Positions 1-8,306 of a stretch of 43,551 nt of DNA are shown piece by piece. The position numbers and the translations under genes are program-made. The notes beneath the pieces are model-generated. The model had not been told where the DNA came from. It saw nothing but the letters and a program-made list of their open reading frames with translations, and did not search any database. Location: contig VGCZ01000044.1 of assembly GCA_016869975.1 (NCBI GenBank), positions 1 through 43,551 on the forward strand, written 5' to 3'. This DNA comes from Alphaproteobacteria bacterium. Its GTDB lineage: Bacteria > Pseudomonadota > Alphaproteobacteria > Reyranellales > Reyranellaceae. The first letter of the stretch is position 1; every line of letters begins with the position of its first letter.

Positions 1-1
1 T

Positions 2-31
2 CTCCCTCTCCCCGCTCGCGGGGAGAGGGAG
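2..31. terminator. Perfect 14-bp palindrome downstream of the dipeptide ABC ATPase
   Basis: Bases 2-15 and 18-31 are perfect inverted complements (CTCCCTCTCCCCGC and its complement) with a two-base loop. The hairpin lies just past the stop codon of the minus-strand ABC ATPase gene, so it could end that transcript, although no T-run follows. An almost identical hairpin lies at 14575-14602, so this is also a member of a dispersed intergenic repeat family. Confidence 0.6.
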
Positions 32-55
32 GAAGGGTTATGTGCCGCACCCACC

Positions 56-1042
56 TCATGCCACCAGCCGCTCCAGCGGCGCACGGCGGCAACGGGTGAC
101 GTGGCTGTCGGCGAGCGCGATTGTCGGCATCTCGCCCTCGCGGCAGGCTGGCTCGGCGAAGGGGCAGCGCGCGGCGAAGCGGCAGCCCGGCGGCGGCGCG
201 GTCATGTCGGGGACGGCGCCGTCGATCGCCGCCAGCCGCTCGCGCTTCTGGTCGAGGCGGGGCAGCGAGCCCAGCAGGCCCACAGTGTAGGGATGCTGCG
301 GCTGGCTGAAGAGCATCTCGACCGGCGCGCGCTCGACGATCTGGCCGGCGTACATCACCGCCACCTCGTCGACCAGTTCGGCGACGACGCCGAGATCGTG
401 CGTGATCAGAATGATCGAGGCTTCGCCCTCGGCGCGGAGGTCGCGCAGCAGATCGAGGATCTGCGCCTGAATGGTGACGTCGAGCGCCGTGGTCGGCTCG
501 TCGGCGATCAGCAGGCGCGGATCGCAGGCCAGCGCCATGGCGATCATCGCGCGTTGGCGCATGCCACCGGAGAGCTTGTGCGGATAGTCGTCGACGCGCT
601 GCTCGGGCGAGGGGATGCGCACGCGTCGCAGCATCTCGATGGCCCGCGCACGCGCCTCCCGCTTGGACGCGCCACGATGGCGGATCACGGCCTCGCCGAT
701 CTGGTCGCCGATCGTGTAGCTCGGATTGAGCGAGGTCATCGGCTCCTGGAAGATCATCGCCATGCGATCGCCGCGCAGGTCGCGCAGCTTGCCCTCCGGT
801 GCGCGCAGCAGCTCCTCGCCGTCGAAGCGTACCGATCCGCCGACGCGCGCAGTGTCCTTGGGCAGCAGGCCCATGATGGCGAGCGAGGTCACGCTCTTGC
901 CGCTGCCCGATTCACCGACGATGCCCAGGGTGCGGCCGCGTCGCAGCGAGAAGCCGATGCCGTCTACGGCCAGCGTGTCGCGCCGGTTGTCGCCGGCGAA
1001 GCTCACGCGCAGATCGGCGACTTCCAGCAGCGGCGTGGCCAT
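56..1042 (-). CDS. Dipeptide/oligopeptide ABC transporter ATP-binding protein (DppD/OppD type)
   Basis: A 328-residue cytoplasmic ATPase that would power uptake of di- or oligopeptides through a DppBC-like permease. Visible motifs are Walker A GESGSGKS, signature LSGGMRQR, Walker B LLIADEP followed by TTALD, the switch histidine in LITHDLG, and the cysteine-containing C-terminal extension ([10 protein letters not shown]...C) typical of the oligopeptide subfamily. I chose the ATG at 1042 rather than upstream in-frame starts because the protein then begins MATPLLEV, as family members do, and the ATG overlaps the stop of the DUF1028 gene (ATGA), indicating translational coupling. The permeases and binding protein are not in the window; they may lie beyond base 1. 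Family assignment is firm, substrate is inferred. Confidence 0.93.
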   Translation of the reverse strand: MATPLLEVADLRVSFAGDNRRDTLAVDGIGFSLRRGRTLGIVGESGSGKSVTSLAIMGLLPKDTARVGGSVRFDGEELLRAPEGKLRDLRGDRMAMIFQEPMTSLNPSYTIGDQIGEAVIRHRGASKREARARAIEMLRRVRIPSPEQRVDDYPHKLSGGMRQRAMIAMALACDPRLLIADEPTTALDVTIQAQILDLLRDLRAEGEASIILITHDLGVVAELVDEVAVMYAGQIVERAPVEMLFSQPQHPYTVGLLGSLPRLDQKRERLAAIDGAVPDMTAPPPGCRFAARCPFAEPACREGEMPTIALADSHVTRCRRAPLERLVA

Positions 1043-1749
1043 CAGCGCTCCGATTGCGCCTTGGCGATCGCGGCGTTGATCACCGCGCGGTCGAACACGC
1101 CGGCGGGCTTCTCGCGAGACGGCATGAACTGGCGGAAGATCGTCCAATGCTCGCGGCTCACCGCCTCCAGCCGCGTCAGTTCAGCCAGCGGGTCGGTATG
1201 ATCGTCGACCCGCAGGTCGAGGTCGGAATACGCCTGCGTGCCGTGGATCAGCAGTGCCGCCGATTGCTTGCCGCGCTTGTCGCCGCCCGCCGCCTCGCCG
1301 GCCTTCATCGCCGCGATCAATCGTTGAGCGAAGGGCAGGGCGGCGTTCGCTTCGTAGGCGCGAGCGGTGTCCTCGATCACGGCGGCGCCAGCCAGCATGT
1401 TGCCGGAGACGCTGAAGCTGTCGTGGATCAGGTGCCCGCACCAATCGACACACGACGCGCCGGTATGCGCGGCGAAGCGGCCGGCGGAGTCCATCAGGAG
1501 CACTTGCCGCGAGTCGCGGCCATCGTCGTCCTTGGTCAGCAGCTTCACGACCTCCGCCGCCGGCAAGCCTTCTCCGAGCAGTCGAATCCCCCGGCTGCCA
1601 TAGAACGGATTGACCAGCGCCTGCGTCGCCACCGCACCGACGCCAGTGGCGATATGCGGCACGCGCGCACCGACGGCGAAGAACTTGGTCGCCACGACAA
1701 TGCCCAGCGCGCCTGTCGCAGGATCGCGCGCGACGATCGACCAGGTCAT
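1042..1749 (-). CDS. DUF1028 domain-containing protein (Ntn-hydrolase-like)
   Basis: A 235-residue protein beginning MTWSIVARDPATGALG, the characteristic opening of the DUF1028 family, and keeping the following GVGAVATQALVNP block. Family members resemble Ntn-hydrolases and often lie beside peptide transporters and gamma-glutamyltransferases, as here; the substrate is not known. The 3' end overlaps the ABC ATPase start by one base of ATGA. The ATG at 1749 has a strong ribosome-binding site (GGGAGGTGCGGC), whose first bases abut the left arm of the repeat at 1760. There is no signal peptide, so a cytoplasmic role in processing imported peptides is the likeliest inference. Confidence 0.88.
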   Translation of the reverse strand: MTWSIVARDPATGALGIVVATKFFAVGARVPHIATGVGAVATQALVNPFYGSRGIRLLGEGLPAAEVVKLLTKDDDGRDSRQVLLMDSAGRFAAHTGASCVDWCGHLIHDSFSVSGNMLAGAAVIEDTARAYEANAALPFAQRLIAAMKAGEAAGGDKRGKQSAALLIHGTQAYSDLDLRVDDHTDPLAELTRLEAVSREHWTIFRQFMPSREKPAGVFDRAVINAAIAKAQSER

Positions 1750-1759
1750 GCCGCACCTC

Positions 1760-1901
1760 CCTTCCCCCGCTTTGCGGGGGAAGGTGCCCGAAGGGCGGAT
1801 GGGGGTGCCGGCATAGCGGTCAGTCTCGATCGACGGAGTGTGTGGAAACAGCCACCCCCATCAGGCGCTTCGCGCCACCTTTCCCTGCCAGCGGGGGAAG
1901 G
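1760..1901. repeat. Pair of inverted ~48-bp intergenic repeat units
   Basis: Two copies of one unit face each other at 1760-1807 and 1853-1901, separated by 45 bases. Both begin CCTTCCCCCGCT and end GATGGGGGTG when read in the same direction, and differ by a few changes between. Each unit also folds on itself (CCTTCCCCC with GGGGGAAGG, and a smaller GCGCGAAGCGC-type hairpin). Together they could form a large cruciform between the gamma-glutamyltransferase and DUF1028 genes. Their structure resembles REP-like intergenic elements of GC-rich Proteobacteria. Confidence 0.7.
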
Positions 1902-1918
1902 TAGAAGTGTGGCCATCA

Positions 1919-3724
1919 TCATCGTCCGGCCGCGTAGCCTTGCATGCCGCGTGGGTTGGCGGCGGCTTTGCGGCGGACGCCTTCGCGCGACGCGGCGGTG
2001 AGACGGCCTTCCGACCAGTCGTCGCCGACCTCGACGATGTGACCGCGTTTTTCGAGCTCCTTCACCGTCTCCTTCGGCACGCGGCCCTCGAGCACCAGCA
2101 CGCCCGGCCGCGCCGTGCGCGGGAAGAACGAGATCGGGAAATGCTCGCTGTGCCAGGCCGGCGCGTCGATCGCCTCCTGCAGGTTCATGCCGCAATGGAC
2201 ATGGCGCAGGAAGAACTGGGTGATCCACTGGTCCTGCTGGTCGCCGCCGGGAGAGCCCCAGGCGAGGTAGGGCGCGCCGTCGCGCAGCGCCATGGTCGGC
2301 GTGAGCGTGGTGCGCGGCCGCTTGCCGGGCGCCAGGGTGCCAGGCTTGCCCTCGTCGAGCCAGAACATCTGCGCGCGCGTGCCCAGCGGGAAGCCCAGCG
2401 CCGGGATCACCGGCGAGCTCTGCAGCCAGCCGCCGCTGGGTGTCGAGGTCACCATGTTGCCGTCGCGGTCGATGATGTCGAAATGCACGGTGTCGCCGCG
2501 CGCCTCGCCGAGGCGGCCCACCGTCGGCTCGCCGGCGCCGCTGGCGGCTACGGCGCTGCGCGAGGCATCGGCCTTGCGGAAGGTCACGACGCCGCCGAAG
2601 CCTTCGACCTCGCCGGGCCGCAGATCCATCGATGCCCTGTCGGTGATCAGCTCGCGGCGCTCGGCGTTGTAGGTGTCCGACAGCAGGGTCTGCATCGGTA
2701 CGTCGACGAAATTGGGATCGCCGTAGAACTTCTCGCGGTCGGCGAACGCCAGCTTCGACGCTTCGACCAGCAGATGGATGAACTCGGCGCTGGTCGGATC
2801 CATGCCGTCGAGCGTGTAGCCCTTCAGCAGCGCGAGCTGCTGCAGCATGACAGGGCCCTGGTTCCACGGGCCGGGCTTGCAGACGGTATAGCGACCGTAG
2901 TCGTAGGTCGTCGGCGCCTCGACCGTGGGCGCCCAGTTCGCCATGTCATCGGCGTTCAGTACGCCTTTGTGCGCACGGCCACTGGTGTCCATGACGTCCT
3001 GCGTGCGGCAGAACCGGTCGATCTCCTCCGCGACGAAGCCGTGCGACCAGGCGCGCGCCGCCGCTTCGATCTGCTTCACACGATCGGCGCCCGCAGCCTC
3101 GGCCTCCTTCAGGATACGCGTGTAGGTTTCGGCCATCGTCACGTTGCGGAAGATCGTGCCGGGCGCCGGCACACTGCCGTTGGGCAGATAGAGAGCCGCC
3201 GAGGTCTTCCAGTGCTGCGTGAACTGGTCTTTCACCGTGTTGATGGTGGCCGAGACGCGCTCGACCAGGGCGTGGCCGTCGCGCGCGTAGGCGATCGCCG
3301 CTTCCAGCACGTCGCGCGGCTTCATCGTGCCGTAGTCGCGCAGCAGCAGCATCCAGGTGCCGAAGGTGCCGGGCACGCAGGCCGCCAGCAGGCCGGTGCC
3401 GGGCACCATGTCGAGGCCCAGGCCGCGGTAATGCGCGATGGTCGCGCCCGCCGGCGCCGGACCCTGGCCGCAGATCACCTCAGTGCGGCCCTTGCGCACG
3501 TCGTGGACGATCACCGGCACGTCGCCGCCCGGTCCGTTGAGATGCGGCTCGACGACCTGCAGGGTGAAGGCGGTGGCGCAGGCGGCGTCGAAGGCGTTGC
3601 CGCCGCGTTCGAGGATGCCCATGCCGACGGCGGTGGCGATCCAGTGCGTCGAGGTGACGACGCCGAACGTGCCCTCGATCTCCGGCCGCGTGGTGAAGCG
3701 GTTCGGGTTGATGCGGCTAGTCAT
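1919..3724 (-). CDS. Gamma-glutamyltransferase family protein
   Basis: A 601-residue member of the gamma-glutamyltranspeptidase family of Ntn-hydrolases, which cleave themselves and then hydrolyse or transfer gamma-glutamyl groups. The nucleophile threonine is probably T412 in GDTVHFD, where the mature small subunit would begin; the oxyanion-loop motif GSPGG is present further on, and the N-terminal block GGNAFDAACATAF is typical. No clear signal peptide is seen, so this is more like the cytoplasmic GGT-like branch than secreted E. coli Ggt. The start ATG at 3724 follows GAGGAGCCATC. It lies upstream of DUF1028 and the peptide ABC ATPase on the same strand, with the repeat pair between, which suggests shared peptide or glutathione-derivative catabolism. 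The true substrate is unknown. Confidence 0.9.
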   Translation of the reverse strand: MTSRINPNRFTTRPEIEGTFGVVTSTHWIATAVGMGILERGGNAFDAACATAFTLQVVEPHLNGPGGDVPVIVHDVRKGRTEVICGQGPAPAGATIAHYRGLGLDMVPGTGLLAACVPGTFGTWMLLLRDYGTMKPRDVLEAAIAYARDGHALVERVSATINTVKDQFTQHWKTSAALYLPNGSVPAPGTIFRNVTMAETYTRILKEAEAAGADRVKQIEAAARAWSHGFVAEEIDRFCRTQDVMDTSGRAHKGVLNADDMANWAPTVEAPTTYDYGRYTVCKPGPWNQGPVMLQQLALLKGYTLDGMDPTSAEFIHLLVEASKLAFADREKFYGDPNFVDVPMQTLLSDTYNAERRELITDRASMDLRPGEVEGFGGVVTFRKADASRSAVAASGAGEPTVGRLGEARGDTVHFDIIDRDGNMVTSTPSGGWLQSSPVIPALGFPLGTRAQMFWLDEGKPGTLAPGKRPRTTLTPTMALRDGAPYLAWGSPGGDQQDQWITQFFLRHVHCGMNLQEAIDAPAWHSEHFPISFFPRTARPGVLVLEGRVPKETVKELEKRGHIVEVGDDWSEGRLTAASREGVRRKAAANPRGMQGYAAGR

Positions 3725-3814
3725 GATGGCTCCTCACCCTCCCGGGTAGCATCAACCATGCCACGCCGACGGCGCCGGCACCATTGCCCGCCGGGCATCA
3801 GTCTGATGACCCCT

Positions 3815-3840
3815 CCCTTCCCCCGCTGGCGGGGGAAGGG
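3815..3840. terminator. 12-bp hairpin directly after the uronate dehydrogenase stop
   Basis: Bases 3815-3826 (CCCTTCCCCCGC) pair perfectly with 3829-3840, loop TG. The hairpin abuts the TAA stop of the minus-strand gene ending at 3841, so it is well placed as a transcription terminator, though it lacks a T-tract. It belongs to the same CCTTCCCCC family as the elements at 1760, 16362 and 28613. Confidence 0.6.
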
Positions 3841-4650
3841 TTACGTGCGTGGCAACTCGTCCTTGTTGTCGTAGCCGTCGGCGCAGAAGGTGCCGCCCTG
3901 GAACCAGTCGCCGATGGGATCGGGCGGCAGCTTGGCCTGCGCCGCCAGCGCCTCGTCACGATGGTGCTCGGCGACATGCGTGGGGTCGTAGCCCAGCTCC
4001 AGGGCACGCCGGTTGTCCCAGAAGCCGCGCGCGTTGTTGGACAGGCCGTAGAGGATCTCGCAGCGCACCTCGGGATGCTCCAGGCCGATCACGAAGAGCT
4101 GCACCAGATCCTCGGGGTGGATCCAGATCGACAGGCGGCGCAGGTCGATCGGCTTGTCGCCGACATTGCCGATGCGCAGGCTGGTGACACGCATGCCGTG
4201 CTTGTAGGCGTAGAGCGCGCCGATCGCCTCGCCGAAGGCCTTGCTGACGCCATAGTAGCCGTCGGGCCGCACCGCGTTGTCGGTGCCGATGCGCCGCGCG
4301 CGGGGATAGAAGCCGATGGCGTGGTTCGACGAGGCGAAGATCACGCGCTTGACCCCGTTGCGCCGCGCCGCCTCGAAGAGGTTGTGACAGCCGATGATAT
4401 TGGCCGGCAGGATCTCGTCCCACGGCCGCTCGATCGAGACGCCGCCGAGATGGATCACGCCCTCGACGCCCCGGGTGATCGCCTCGACGGCGGCGAGGTC
4501 GGTAAGATCGGCCGGCGCGAAGGTCTCGTCGTTGCGCAGATCGTCCGGCCGCTTGACGTCGCTCAGCACGAGGTCGGGATAGAGTTCGCGCAGCATCGGC
4601 CGGGTCATGCGCGCCACGCCGCCGGCGGCACCGGTCATCAACACCTTCAT
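3841..4650 (-). CDS. udh: NAD-dependent epimerase/dehydratase, probable uronate dehydrogenase
   Basis: A 269-residue short-chain dehydrogenase of the extended type. Rossmann motif GAAGGVAR is at the N-terminus and the catalytic Tyr and Lys are in YYGVSKAFGE. Blocks such as VIHLGGVSIERP, NIIGCHNLFEAAR, FASSNHAIGFYPR and the closing FQGGTFC match what I remember of Agrobacterium and Pseudomonas uronate dehydrogenase, which oxidises glucuronate or galacturonate to the aldarolactone. The start is ATG 4650 (MKVLMTGAAGG) after an AGGGAGGG ribosome-binding site; upstream in-frame starts add an unrelated arginine-rich tail. It is divergent from the DmpA gene with 68 bases between. Substrate is inferred from similarity; a related sugar epimerase is the alternative. 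Confidence 0.82.
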   Translation of the reverse strand: MKVLMTGAAGGVARMTRPMLRELYPDLVLSDVKRPDDLRNDETFAPADLTDLAAVEAITRGVEGVIHLGGVSIERPWDEILPANIIGCHNLFEAARRNGVKRVIFASSNHAIGFYPRARRIGTDNAVRPDGYYGVSKAFGEAIGALYAYKHGMRVTSLRIGNVGDKPIDLRRLSIWIHPEDLVQLFVIGLEHPEVRCEILYGLSNNARGFWDNRRALELGYDPTHVAEHHRDEALAAQAKLPPDPIGDWFQGGTFCADGYDNKDELPRT

Positions 4651-4718
4651 GGTCTTTCCCTCCCTCGTGAACCGTGCGTTTCTATAGCGGTCGGCGGCCG
4701 ATTTCAGAAGGTGATCGC

Positions 4719-5804
4719 GTGAGCATTGAGCGTAAGCCCCGCGCGCGGGAGGCGGGCGTGCCGTTCGACGGCGCGCCCGGCGCATTTAACGCCATCACCG
4801 ACGTGCCGGGCATCGCCGTCGGATTGACGACGATCAACGAGGGCAATGTGCGCACCGGCGTCACCGCCATCGTGCCGCGCGCCGACGAGGCCGCGATGCG
4901 GCCGGTGTGGGCCGGCATTCACCGCTTCAACGGCAACGGCGAGATGACCGGCAGCCACTGGATCGAGGATGGCGGCTACGTCAACGGGCCGATCTGCATC
5001 ACCAACACCCACAGCGTCGGCATCGTCCACCACGCCGCCGTGCGGTGGATGATCCGCCGCTACCCGCGCTTCGCGTCGGACCATCTCTGGGCCATGCCCG
5101 TCGTTGCCGAGACCTATGACGGCACCGTGAGCGACATCAACGGCCAGCACGTGACGGAGGCGCACGCGCTCGCCGCGCTCGACGGAGCGAGGAGCGGGCC
5201 GATGGCCGAGGGCAATGTCGGCGGCGGCACGGGCATGATCGCCTATGAGTTCAAGGCCGGCACCGGCACCGCCTCGCGCATGGTCTCGGTCGACGGCATG
5301 TCCGGCACGATCGGCGTGCTGGTGCAGGCCAATCACGGCCGGCGCGATCAGTTCACCGTGCGCGGCGTGCCGGTGGGCGCCCATCTGCGCCACGACCTGC
5401 TGTTCCCGCGCGAGCGCGGCTCGATCATCGGCGTCATCGCCACCGACCTGCCGATCCTGCCGCACCAGCTGCGGCGGGTGGCGCGGCGCGGCGCGCTGGG
5501 CATCGGCCGCGGCGGCACGTATGGCGGCAATGGCTCGGGCGATCTCTTCCTGGCGATCAGCACCGCCAACCCGATGGAACTACCCGGCAAGGCGCCGGCT
5601 TTGTGGCGGCTCGAGGCGCTCGACGACGATCGCTTCGACCCGATCTATCTCGCGGTGATCGAGGCGGTCGAGGAGGCGGTGCTCAACGCCATGCTGGCGG
5701 CCGAGGACACGCCCACCCTCAAGCCGCCGGGCAAGACGGTCCGGGCGCTGAAGGCCGCCGAGCTGGTCGCGCTCCTGCGCCGCTTCGGGCGTGTCGCAGG
5801 CTGA
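4719..5804 (+). CDS. P1 family peptidase (DmpA-type L-aminopeptidase/D-esterase)
   Basis: A 361-residue member of peptidase family S58, which self-cleaves into two chains and removes N-terminal residues from peptides, including D- or beta-amino acid peptides. Visible blocks are ITDVPGIAVG near the N-terminus, NTHSVGIVHHA, GNVGGGTGM with YEFKAGTGTASR, and RGSIIGVIATDLP. The last holds the predicted autocleavage site G234-S235, the serine becoming the new N-terminal nucleophile, followed by LPHQLRRVARR. I chose GTG 4719 because it follows AGAAGG at good spacing and gives the usual family N-terminus (AREAGVPFDGAPGAFNAITD); the GTG at 4674 has no such support. Next to the GGT, DUF1028 and peptide ATPase genes it fits a peptide-scavenging role. 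Confidence 0.92.
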   Translation: MSIERKPRAREAGVPFDGAPGAFNAITDVPGIAVGLTTINEGNVRTGVTAIVPRADEAAMRPVWAGIHRFNGNGEMTGSHWIEDGGYVNGPICITNTHSVGIVHHAAVRWMIRRYPRFASDHLWAMPVVAETYDGTVSDINGQHVTEAHALAALDGARSGPMAEGNVGGGTGMIAYEFKAGTGTASRMVSVDGMSGTIGVLVQANHGRRDQFTVRGVPVGAHLRHDLLFPRERGSIIGVIATDLPILPHQLRRVARRGALGIGRGGTYGGNGSGDLFLAISTANPMELPGKAPALWRLEALDDDRFDPIYLAVIEAVEEAVLNAMLAAEDTPTLKPPGKTVRALKAAELVALLRRFGRVAG

Positions 5805-5901
5805 TACGCGGTGTCGCCTAACCGCCGGGGATCGGCCATAATTCAGCCGCTCCAGAGGCTATGATAGTGTCCGCGATCGAACGCATGAGGGCGGTACGGC
5901 T

Positions 5902-7056
5902 ATGGCGGAAGACAAGCCCCAGGGTGGCGGGCTGAGGGTCGCGGGTCTGGTCGCGGGCGGTGTTCTGCTGCTGCTGCTGGGCCTCACCCTCGGCTGGTAC
6001 CTGTTCTATCGCCCGCTGGTCAGCGTCACCGTGCAGGCGCCGCCCGCGCCGCCACCACCGCCGCCGGCCAAGCCCGATCCCGCCGCCGTTGCCGCGCTGG
6101 AGAAGGCGCTGGAAGCGCAGCGCAAGAACAACAAGGACATCGAGGACCAGATCGCCAAGCTGCGCGACGCGCTGGCCGGCAATGTCTGCACCATCACCGA
6201 TCCCGGCGGCCTGCTGGGCCCGGGTGGTGCGCCGAAAACGCCAGGCGCCCCGCCGATGACGCCGGCCCCGCCGGGCAAGAGCGGCGACGCCAACCCGGGC
6301 CCGGCGGTCGTGCCGGCCGCCGCGACGCCGCCGGTGGCCGCGCCGCCGCCGCCGGGCGCGCCGACGACCACCGCGCCCGCCGGTCGCGCCGCCGACCTCG
6401 CGCCGCTGCTCGAAAGCACCACCGCGTTGGTGCTGTCGCAACGCGGGACCGGTACCGCTTTCTTCGTGGCGCCGGGGATCCTGATCACCAACCGACACGT
6501 CATCGTCGGCGCGTGGCAAGGCGACAAGGTGGTGGTGACGTCACGCAAGATGGGCAAGGCGCAGGTCGGCCAGGTGATCGCGGCCGTCGGTGGCGGCAAC
6601 CCCGGCGGCAGCGACTTCGCCGTCATTCGGCTGGTCGATGGCGTGCCGCCGTCGACCGGCGTGCTGCCCCTGGCGCCGGAGCCCGCCGCGCTGAAGGAGG
6701 TCGTGGCCGCCGGCTATCCCGGCGCCGTCGTGCAGAACGACCGCAATTTCGATGCGTTGGCGCGTGGCGATTTCGGCGCCGCCCCCGAGGTCGTGCTGAC
6801 GCGCGGCGAGATCAGCGCGGTGCAGAACCGCGATCGCGGCCTGCCGTCGGTGGCGCACACCGCCGCCATCTCGTCGGGCAATTCCGGCGGGCCGTTGGTC
6901 GACATGTGCGGCCGCGCCGTCGGCATCAATACCTTCGTCACGCAAGCGGCCGCCGGTCAGGGCGGCGGCTTCGCCATTGGCTCCTCGGGCCTGGCGCAGT
7001 TCCTCAAGGCCAGCGGCGTGAGCTTCCAGTGGCAGGATACCGCCTGCCCGAAATAG
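5902..7056 (+). CDS. Membrane-anchored trypsin-like serine protease
   Basis: A 384-residue protein with one N-terminal membrane segment (about residues 13-36, rich in Leu/Gly/Val), a Pro-rich stretch, a short coiled coil (about 55-90), a second Pro/Ala-rich linker and a C-terminal chymotrypsin-fold protease domain (about 165-384). The catalytic triad is readable: H199 in TNRHV, D238 in SDFAVI and S328 in SGNSGGPL. There is no PDZ domain, so it differs from DegP/HtrA. The membrane segment should place the protease in the periplasm. The gene ends four bases before the stop of the opposing lipoprotein operon. Linker style (Pro/Ala-rich after a single membrane helix) resembles the SrfA-like proteins further along the window; a functional link is only a guess. 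Confidence 0.88.
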   Translation: MAEDKPQGGGLRVAGLVAGGVLLLLLGLTLGWYLFYRPLVSVTVQAPPAPPPPPPAKPDPAAVAALEKALEAQRKNNKDIEDQIAKLRDALAGNVCTITDPGGLLGPGGAPKTPGAPPMTPAPPGKSGDANPGPAVVPAAATPPVAAPPPPGAPTTTAPAGRAADLAPLLESTTALVLSQRGTGTAFFVAPGILITNRHVIVGAWQGDKVVVTSRKMGKAQVGQVIAAVGGGNPGGSDFAVIRLVDGVPPSTGVLPLAPEPAALKEVVAAGYPGAVVQNDRNFDALARGDFGAAPEVVLTRGEISAVQNRDRGLPSVAHTAAISSGNSGGPLVDMCGRAVGINTFVTQAAAGQGGGFAIGSSGLAQFLKASGVSFQWQDTACPK

Positions 7057-7060
7057 GGGC

Positions 7061-7567
7061 CTACGACCGCGCGGCCTGGTCGATCGCGCGCTCGAGTTGC
7101 TGTCTCTTGCGCTGCAATTCCTCGATCTGACGGCGCTTGGCGGCTTCGGCCGCGGCGTCGCGCCCGGCGGCGTCGCTGCCGGCGAGCCGCGCGCTGCGCT
7201 CCAGCGCCTCCAGCTCGGCGCGCAGATTGGCGAGCTGCGGGTCGTTGCGCTTCTGCGCCTCGGCCGCGCTCAGCCGGCCGCGCAGGCGGTTGATGTCGCC
7301 ATTCAGGGCGGCGATCTGCTGCTGCAGGCTGGCGCGCTCGGAGGCGACCTGCTGGCGCTCGGTCTGGCTCGCCGACGCCTGGTCGCGCAGTTGCTGGTTG
7401 CGCGCCCGCTCGGCCGCCAGCGCGTCGCGCCGCGCCTGGGTGTCGCGCTCGTAATTGCCGCTGACCAGCCCGCCGACGCCGCCGAAGAAGCCGCCCTGGT
7501 TCGGGTCGGTGGTGTTGCAGGCCGCCAGCGCCAGCGCCAGCGCGGCCATGCCAAGCGGATTGCGCAT
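7061..7567 (-). CDS. Coiled-coil lipoprotein
   Basis: A 168-residue predicted lipoprotein. The signal peptide MRNPLGMAALALALAAC ends in a lipobox (LAAC) with C17 as the lipidated residue. A short Gly/Phe-rich stretch follows, then one long heptad-rich coiled coil with many Ala, Glu, Gln, Arg and Leu. No enzymatic domain is visible. It is the last of three minus-strand genes, 18 bases after the glycine-zipper lipoprotein, with a good ribosome-binding site (GGAGGGCATC). It probably sits in the envelope as a structural or scaffold partner of its neighbours. Function unknown. Confidence 0.78.
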   Translation of the reverse strand: MRNPLGMAALALALAACNTTDPNQGGFFGGVGGLVSGNYERDTQARRDALAAERARNQQLRDQASASQTERQQVASERASLQQQIAALNGDINRLRGRLSAAEAQKRNDPQLANLRAELEALERSARLAGSDAAGRDAAAEAAKRRQIEELQRKRQQLERAIDQAARS

Positions 7568-7585
7568 GATGCCCTCCGTCGCCGA

Positions 7586-8296
7586 TCAGCCGGTGCGCGT
7601 GATGGCGATCGACGTGTTGAGATCGTTGAGCTGCGCCTCGAGCTGGGCGATCTGCTGGCTGAGCCTGGCGATCTCGGCGTCCATCTGCCCGCCGGCGGCG
7701 CCCGGGGTCTGCTGGCGCGCCTGAATGAATTCCTGCTGCTGGCGCCGCGCGGCGTTGATGCGCTGCTGGATCGCCTGGGCGTCCTGCTCGGCGATGGCGA
7801 TGCGGCGGTCGAGATCGGCGCGCGAGGCGCGGCGGTTGGCGTACTCGCCGCGCAGCCGGGCGAGGTCGGCCTTGTCCTGGGCGACCACGGCGCGGCTGTC
7901 GGCCACGAACTGCTCCATCTGCTGGTTCTCGGCGCGCACGTCGTTGGTCATGACGTCGAGGCGCTGGTTCTCGTTGGCGTATTGCTGCTTGCGCCGCGCG
8001 ACGTAGTAGCCGGCGGCGCCGCCCAGGGCCGCGCCGGCCACCGCGCCGACCGCCGCCGCCGTACCGCGGTTGTTGCCGCCCACCGCCAGGCCGAGCAGGC
8101 CGCCGATGACTGCGCCGGCGATGGCGCCGCCACCCACCGTGCGGTCCTGCTCGGCGCGCTGCGCGCGGATACGGCGTTGCTCGGGCGTGAGCCCGGGATC
8201 GTTGGCGCCGCCGTCGCAGCCGGTCAGCAGCAGCGGCGCGCACAGCACACCCGCCATGACGGCGCGCAGCGAACGCGATTGAATCAATCCGGGCAT
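7586..8296 (-). CDS. Glycine-zipper lipoprotein with coiled coil
   Basis: A 236-residue predicted lipoprotein starting MPGLIQSRSLR, with lipobox LLTGC. After a short charged linker comes a glycine-zipper region (about residues 55-100: repeated GxxxG-like GGGAIAGAVIGGLLG, GAVAGAALGGAAG), which usually inserts in or associates with membranes, then a long coiled coil to the C-terminus. The start at 8296 follows AGGAGAGGCTG; the longer upstream reading has no signal peptide. It lies 10 bases after the FGE-like gene and 18 before the second lipoprotein, so the three form an operon. Function is not recognised; an envelope anchor or pore-like scaffold is conceivable. Confidence 0.78.
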   Translation of the reverse strand: MPGLIQSRSLRAVMAGVLCAPLLLTGCDGGANDPGLTPEQRRIRAQRAEQDRTVGGGAIAGAVIGGLLGLAVGGNNRGTAAAVGAVAGAALGGAAGYYVARRKQQYANENQRLDVMTNDVRAENQQMEQFVADSRAVVAQDKADLARLRGEYANRRASRADLDRRIAIAEQDAQAIQQRINAARRQQQEFIQARQQTPGAAGGQMDAEIARLSQQIAQLEAQLNDLNTSIAITRTG

Positions 8297-8306
8297 CAGC
8301 CTCTCC

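Noticed and set aside
1838..3874. 678-codon plus-strand frame
   Set aside because: Antisense shadow of the gamma-glutamyltransferase gene with no recognisable domain.
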